A stretch of DNA of 64,000 nt, from contig CAKSLU010000008.1 in assembly GCA_934474225.1 (NCBI GenBank), positions 7,909-71,908 of the forward strand, in the 5' to 3' direction. The position numbers and the translations under genes were made by a program. Source of the DNA: an uncultured Eubacteriales bacterium (GTDB lineage Bacteria > Bacillota > Clostridia > Oscillospirales > CAG-272). This document shows, in pieces, positions 59,827 to 64,000 of this stretch; position 1 is the first letter of the stretch, and each line of letters starts with the position of its first letter. The notes under the pieces were generated by a model. The model was not told the origin of the DNA and searched no databases. It worked only from the letters and a program-made list of their open reading frames with translations.

Positions 59827-60759
59827 ATGAAGATTTTATTCATGGGAACGCCGGATTTTGCGCTGTTCTCGCTGCGCGCCCTGGTGGACGCGGGAGAGAA
59901 TGTCGCCGCCGTCGTGACCCAGACCGACAAGCCGAAAGGCCGCGGCATGACTTTAACGCCGCCGCCTGTCAAGGTTTATGCTGCCGAGCACGGCATCCCC
60001 GTCTACCAGCCGAAGACGCTGAAGGACGGCGCATTTGAAACCGAACTGCACGAAATCGACCCCGACATCATCATTGTCGTCGCCTACGGCAAGATTCTGC
60101 CGAAATATGTCCTCGACTACCCGAAATACGGCTGCATCAACATCCACGGCTCACTGCTGCCGAAATACCGCGGCGCCGCGCCGATGCAGCGCGCCGTCAT
60201 GGCGGGTGAAACCGTCACCGGCGTGACTTCGATGTACATGGCAGAGGGGCTGGACACCGGCGACATGCTGCTCACCGAGGAAGTCGCCATCGCGCCCGAC
60301 GACAACTTTGAGGATGTGCATGACAAACTCGGCGAGGCGGGCGCGCGCGTGCTGCTCCGCACCGTGGACGCGGCAAAGCGCGGCGACCTGCACCCCATCA
60401 AACAAAACGACGCCGACTCCACCTATGCCGCCAAAATCGAAAAGTCGGAATGCCTCGTGGACTGGACATGGGACGCCGTGCGCCTGCACGACAAGATTCG
60501 CGGGTTGTCGCCCTTCCCCCTTGCCTACACAACGCTGCCGGGCGGCAAACTCTTCAAAATTGTGCGCGCGCATCCCGAAAGCGAAAGCGTTTCCGCCCCG
60601 GCGGGCACCGTCATTGCCGCCGACAAGAGCGGCATCAAGGTCGCCTGCGGCAGCGGCGTGCTCGTGATTGAGACGGCAACGCCCGAGGGCAAGAAGGCGC
60701 AGAGCGCCGCCGACCTCGTCAACGGCAGGCAGATTGCCGTCGGCGCAAAACTCGGCTGA
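59827..60759 (+). CDS. fmt: Methionyl-tRNA formyltransferase
   Basis: A 310-residue enzyme formylating initiator Met-tRNA. N-terminal MKILFMGTPDFAL, QTDKPKGRG, the formyl-transfer motif CINIHGSLLPKYRGAAPMQRA with Asn/His, then GLDTGDML, and the C-terminal OB-like tRNA domain. GGGAGG precedes the ATG. Pairs functionally with def. Confidence 0.97.
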   Translation: MKILFMGTPDFALFSLRALVDAGENVAAVVTQTDKPKGRGMTLTPPPVKVYAAEHGIPVYQPKTLKDGAFETELHEIDPDIIIVVAYGKILPKYVLDYPKYGCINIHGSLLPKYRGAAPMQRAVMAGETVTGVTSMYMAEGLDTGDMLLTEEVAIAPDDNFEDVHDKLGEAGARVLLRTVDAAKRGDLHPIKQNDADSTYAAKIEKSECLVDWTWDAVRLHDKIRGLSPFPLAYTTLPGGKLFKIVRAHPESESVSAPAGTVIAADKSGIKVACGSGVLVIETATPEGKKAQSAADLVNGRQIAVGAKLG

Positions 60760-60800
60760 CCAAACGCTGAAACGGTTCAAAGACCCGGAAAGGAGATTCT

Positions 60801-61496
60801 ATGCCTTATTTCTATCTGGATTACTGGTATATCGTCCTGGTTGTGCCCGCCCTGCTGCTGGCATTCTGGGCACAGATCAATGTGAACACCACCTTCTCGC
60901 GCTATTCCAAAGTGCTCGCTCCGAGCGGCATGACCGGCGCGGAGAGTGCCCGCCGCGTGCTCGAAGCCAACGGCGTTGTCGGTGTGCGCATCGAGCGCAT
61001 CTCCGGCAATCTGACCGACCATTTTGACCCGAAGACCAATACCATCCGCCTCTCGGAGAGCGTCTATGACGCCACCACCGTCTCGGCGGTCGGCGTCGCC
61101 GCCCACGAGGCGGGACACGCCGTGCAGTACGCCGTCGGCTACTCGCCGATGAAGCTGCGCGCCGCCATCATCCCCGCCACCAACATCGGCTCGCAGCTCG
61201 CGATGCCGCTGGTGCTGCTCGGGCTGCTGCTCTCTTCCGCCACGCTCGTGGACATCGGCATTGTCGCCTTCTCCATGTCCACCCTGTTTCAGCTGGTCAC
61301 CCTGCCGGTCGAGTTCAACGCCTCGCACCGCGCCGTCGCCACGCTGGAATCAAGCTGTGTCTCCGACACCGAAGTCAAGGGCGCCAAAGCCGTGCTGCGC
61401 GCCGCTGCGCTGACTTATGTCGCGGCGCTTGCCGTCAGCCTTGCCAGCCTGCTGCGCCTGATCCTGCTGTTCGGCGGCAGAAACCGCCGCGACTGA
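60801..61496 (+). CDS. YugP-type membrane zinc metallopeptidase
   Basis: A 231-residue membrane protein of the Zn_peptidase_2 (YugP) family. An N-terminal TM (about 7-25) is followed by DHFDPKTNTIRLSESVYD and the zinc motif HEAGHAVQYA (about residues 110-119). Further hydrophobic segments lie at about 140-180 and 205-225. The usual neighbour of fmt and rsmB in Firmicutes; substrate unknown. Confidence 0.93.
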   Translation: MPYFYLDYWYIVLVVPALLLAFWAQINVNTTFSRYSKVLAPSGMTGAESARRVLEANGVVGVRIERISGNLTDHFDPKTNTIRLSESVYDATTVSAVGVAAHEAGHAVQYAVGYSPMKLRAAIIPATNIGSQLAMPLVLLGLLLSSATLVDIGIVAFSMSTLFQLVTLPVEFNASHRAVATLESSCVSDTEVKGAKAVLRAAALTYVAALAVSLASLLRLILLFGGRNRRD

Positions 61497-61508
61497 CACA
61501 AAAGGCAC

Positions 61509-62810
61509 ATGAATGTACGCAAGACCGCACTCTCGCTGCTGCGTGACGCAGAGGCGGGAGAGAAATATATCGCGCTGACGCTGGACGGCTATCTTGATGC
61601 CAACCCCTGCGACGCGCGCGACCGCGCCCTGCTCTCTGCGCTGGTCTACGGCACGGTTGAGCGGCGCGTGACGCTGGACTACTATATCGACGCGCTTGCC
61701 GCCGACCCGAAGAAAGTCGGCGCTCGGCTGCGGCAGATTCTGCGGCTCGGGCTGTACCAGTTGATGTACCTCGACCGCATCCCGCCGCACGCCGCCGTTG
61801 CGGAGACCGTCGCCCTCGGCAAAAGTCCCGGGGAGCGCGCCTTTCTCAACGGCATCCTGCGCGGCTACCTCCGCCGCGGGGCGGAGATTCCCCTGCCCGC
61901 CGACTCTGTCGAGCGGCGCGCGGTGGAGACCGGCTTCCCCGCGCCCATTGTCCGCCTCTTTGATGACAACCTCGGCAAGGACGCCGACCGGGCGCTCACG
62001 GCGCTCACGGCGCACCCGCCGATCACCCTCGCGGTCAACACGCTGCGCACTTCGCGCGAAGCCGTGCTTGCCGCGCTGCAGGCAGCGGGCATCGCCGCCG
62101 AAATCTGTGCGGACGCGCCGCGCGGCATCACCCTTTTGCAGAACCTGCCCTACAGCGTGCTTTGTGAAGCGGTGGGCGAGGGCAACTTTTTTGTGCAGGA
62201 CGAGGCCTCGCAAATTGCGGCGACGGCGCTTGCGCCCCGCCCCGGCGAGGTTGGCGCGGATGTCTGCGCCTGCCCCGGCTCCAAGAGCCTGCACGCCGCG
62301 CTCCTCATGGAGAACCGCGGCAAAATTCACGCCTTCGACCTGCACGCAAGCAAGCTGCCGCTTGTCACGGCGTCGGCGGCGCGGCTCGGCATCGACATTA
62401 TCGACACCGAGGCGCGCGACGCGCGCACGCCGCGTGAAGACCTTCTCGGCAAATGCGACTTTGTCCTCTGCGACGTGCCCTGCACGGGGCTCGGCGTAAT
62501 GGCGAAGAAGCCGGAAATCCGCTTTCACGACCCCGACCTTTACAAGACGCTTGCCCCGCTCGGCGGCGAGATTCTCCGCGCCTCGGCGCGCTATCTCAGG
62601 CGCGGCGGCAGGCTGCTCTATTCCACCTGCACGCTGACGCAGGCGGAGAACGAAGACAACTACTTAAGATTTCTTGCCGAAAACCCCGCCTTTGCCCCGC
62701 TCGACTTCACCGTCGGCTCGGTCACAAGCCGCGGCGGCTATGTCACCCTGCTGCCAAACGGCAGGCGCGACGGCTTTTTCATCGGCATGCTGCAAAAAAC
62801 AGGAGACTGA
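61509..62810 (+). CDS. rsmB: 16S rRNA (cytosine967-C5)-methyltransferase
   Basis: A 433-residue RsmB/Sun protein. NusB-like N-terminal domain (VRKTALSLLRDAEAGEKY, about 1-140). SAM-binding methyltransferase domain with CACPGSKSLHAAL in place of the common C.APGGKT; catalytic Cys in DVPCTGLGVMAKKPEIR and second Cys in YSTCTLTQAENEDN. Ends 1 bp before rlmN. Confidence 0.95.
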   Translation: MNVRKTALSLLRDAEAGEKYIALTLDGYLDANPCDARDRALLSALVYGTVERRVTLDYYIDALAADPKKVGARLRQILRLGLYQLMYLDRIPPHAAVAETVALGKSPGERAFLNGILRGYLRRGAEIPLPADSVERRAVETGFPAPIVRLFDDNLGKDADRALTALTAHPPITLAVNTLRTSREAVLAALQAAGIAAEICADAPRGITLLQNLPYSVLCEAVGEGNFFVQDEASQIAATALAPRPGEVGADVCACPGSKSLHAALLMENRGKIHAFDLHASKLPLVTASAARLGIDIIDTEARDARTPREDLLGKCDFVLCDVPCTGLGVMAKKPEIRFHDPDLYKTLAPLGGEILRASARYLRRGGRLLYSTCTLTQAENEDNYLRFLAENPAFAPLDFTVGSVTSRGGYVTLLPNGRRDGFFIGMLQKTGD

Positions 62811-62811
62811 C

Positions 62812-63867
62812 ATGGCGGACACCCTCACCAAAACCGACCTTGGCTCCATGAGTGGCGCCGAGCTGGAAGACTACATCCGCGCGGCGGGCGAAAGCCGCTT
62901 CCGCGCGGCACAGATTGCCGAATGGCTGCGGCGCGGCGTGGACTTTGACGGCATGTCGAACCTCCCCGCCGCCCTGCGCACGCGTCTTTGCGAGACCTGC
63001 ACGAGCGGCATTCCGAAAATCGAGCGCAAACTGGTCTCAAAGGTGGACGGCACGGTCAAATACCTCTTCCGCCTCGACGACGGCGAGTGTGTCGAGACCG
63101 TCATCATGTTCTACAAGCACGGCACCACCGCCTGCATTTCCTCGCAGGTCGGCTGCCGCATGGGCTGCCGCTTCTGCGCCTCCACCATCGGCGGCAAGGT
63201 GCGCGACCTGCGCCCCTCCGAGATGCTCGGGCAGCTCACCGCCGCCTCCCGCGACCTCGGCGAGCGCATCGACGGCGTTGTGATGATGGGCATCGGCGAG
63301 CCGCTCGACAACTACGAAAACACGGTGAAATTCCTGCACCTCGTCACCTCGGCGGACGGGCTGAACATCGGCGGACGGCACATTTCGGTATCCACCTCCG
63401 GCATCGTCCCGAAGATTTACGAGCTGGAAAAGGAAGACCTCGCGATTACCCTCTCCATCTCGCTCCATGCAGCAAACGACAAACGCCGTTCGGCGCTGAT
63501 GCCGGTCAACCGCAAGTGGGGCATCGACGAACTGCTCACCGCCGTGAAGCATTATTTTGACGCCACCGGGCGGCGCGTTTCGATTGAATACACCCTCATC
63601 GCCGGGGAAAACGATACCCCCGCCGATGCAAAGGAGCTTGCCGCCCTGCTCCGCCGCTACTTTGCGCGCGGCGACGCGCTGCATGTCAACCTCATCCCGG
63701 TAAACCCGGTCAAGGAAAGCGGGTTTGCCAAGGGCAGCCGTGAGAGCGTAGAACGCTTCCGCGAAAGCCTCGAACAAAGCGGCATCACCGCCACGGTGCG
63801 CCGCACGCTCGGCCCGGACATCAACGCCTCCTGCGGTCAACTCCGCCGCGCCGGCGGGCGAGCGTAA
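62812..63867 (+). CDS. rlmN: Dual-specificity 23S rRNA A2503/tRNA A37 methyltransferase RlmN
   Basis: A 351-residue radical-SAM enzyme. The CxxxCxxC cluster is CRMGCRFCAS (about residues 116-125), with MGIGEPLDNYENTVKF and SISLHAANDKRRSALMP. The resolving Cys is in the C-terminal CGQLRR. The ATG at 62812 follows AGGAGACT; the upstream open frame is a shadow of rsmB. Last gene of the fmt-rsmB-rlmN operon. Confidence 0.97.
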   Translation: MADTLTKTDLGSMSGAELEDYIRAAGESRFRAAQIAEWLRRGVDFDGMSNLPAALRTRLCETCTSGIPKIERKLVSKVDGTVKYLFRLDDGECVETVIMFYKHGTTACISSQVGCRMGCRFCASTIGGKVRDLRPSEMLGQLTAASRDLGERIDGVVMMGIGEPLDNYENTVKFLHLVTSADGLNIGGRHISVSTSGIVPKIYELEKEDLAITLSISLHAANDKRRSALMPVNRKWGIDELLTAVKHYFDATGRRVSIEYTLIAGENDTPADAKELAALLRRYFARGDALHVNLIPVNPVKESGFAKGSRESVERFRESLEQSGITATVRRTLGPDINASCGQLRRAGGRA

Positions 63868-63869
63868 GG

Positions 63870-64000
63870 CTTCCCCCTTGGGGGAAGGCTGAGTTGCGGC
63901 GGGAGCAAGCCCTTCGGCTCCCCTGTGCAAGGGGTGAGCTGTACGAGACGCGATGCGTCTCGCGGAGTTTTTCTTCGTCGGCTGAACGCCGACGATTTCG
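63870..64000. repeat. Repeat cluster at the window end: A8 with nested B6 (cut)
   Basis: A GGCTTCCCCCTTGGGGGAAGGCT hairpin (63870-63892), an E-like stretch, then A8 from 63916 (GGCTCCCCTGTGCAAGGGG) and B6 from about 63935. B6 has a TCGTCGG/CCGACGA stem with loop CTGAACG. The sequence ends inside B6. Confidence 0.8.

Noticed and set aside
7852..64000. A/B/C repeats as a CRISPR array
   Set aside because: Copies are scattered kilobases apart, lack regular spacers and have no cas genes nearby.

Overview
The window is GC-rich chromosomal DNA from a Gram-positive, probably anaerobic Clostridia-type bacterium. An Oscillospirales-like gut lineage is my best guess, but no rRNA gene is present to test it. 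The reasons are a valS T-box leader, a RemA (DUF370)-YicC-Gmk-RpoZ-PriA-Def-Fmt cluster, a GdpP-RplI-DnaB block, Noc/RsmG/MnmG, mini-RNase III, S-layer-homology (SLH) surface proteins, a Na+-pump decarboxylase beta subunit, and sigma-A promoters with 17-bp spacers. I saw no rRNA, tRNA, CRISPR array, transposase or integrase gene.

Layout. 0-3 kb: rnhA plus a DUF2156 protein, divergent from a GHL10-type surface hydrolase. 3.2-10.2 kb: three consecutive secreted SLH proteins, the last two sharing an almost identical SLH block. 10.2-18.2 kb: one long operon, gdpP-rplI-dnaB-tilS-hpt-ftsH, covering c-di-AMP turnover, replication, tRNA-Ile lysidine, purine salvage and membrane proteolysis. 18.5-23.3 kb: an orphan oadG-like/oadB pair, ispE and two tandem AI-2E-family exporters. 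23.3-24.1 kb: a TM2 protein and a small HTH regulator, divergently arranged.

24.2-35.8 kb: a compact, intact-looking phage structural and lysis cassette: terminase small and large subunits, portal, scaffold, capsid, connectors, P22-gp10-like beta-propeller, collagen-like fibre, small ORFs, M23 endolysin and holin-like proteins. There is no integrase, replication module, tail tube or tape measure. It is a decayed short-tailed prophage, a satellite, or a domesticated gene-transfer-agent-like particle; the sequence alone cannot decide.

35.8-48 kb: M29 aminopeptidase; noc-rsmG-mnmG and rlmH-walJ on the minus strand; galK; then U32 protease/tRNA hydroxylation protein-uppP-mrnC. 47.9-52.3 kb: T-box-controlled valS flanked by two paralogous alpha/beta hydrolases. 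52.7-54.3 kb: a membrane-anchored M23 protein that has lost both catalytic histidines. 54.4-63.9 kb: yicC-remA-gmk-rpoZ-priA-def, then fmt-YugP-type protease-rsmB-rlmN.

The most unusual feature is a set of interspersed, highly structured repeats in intergenic gaps. Family A (about 112 bp) is multi-hairpin with inverted-repeat ends. Family B (about 85 bp) is a junction-like fold found nested inside A and C copies, always beside the same A-end hairpin when in A. Family C (about 70 bp) has GTAGGG...CCCTAC ends. Hairpin arms in A and B change in compensatory pairs between copies, so the fold rather than the primary sequence is conserved. These repeats occur at nine host gene boundaries and never inside the phage cassette.
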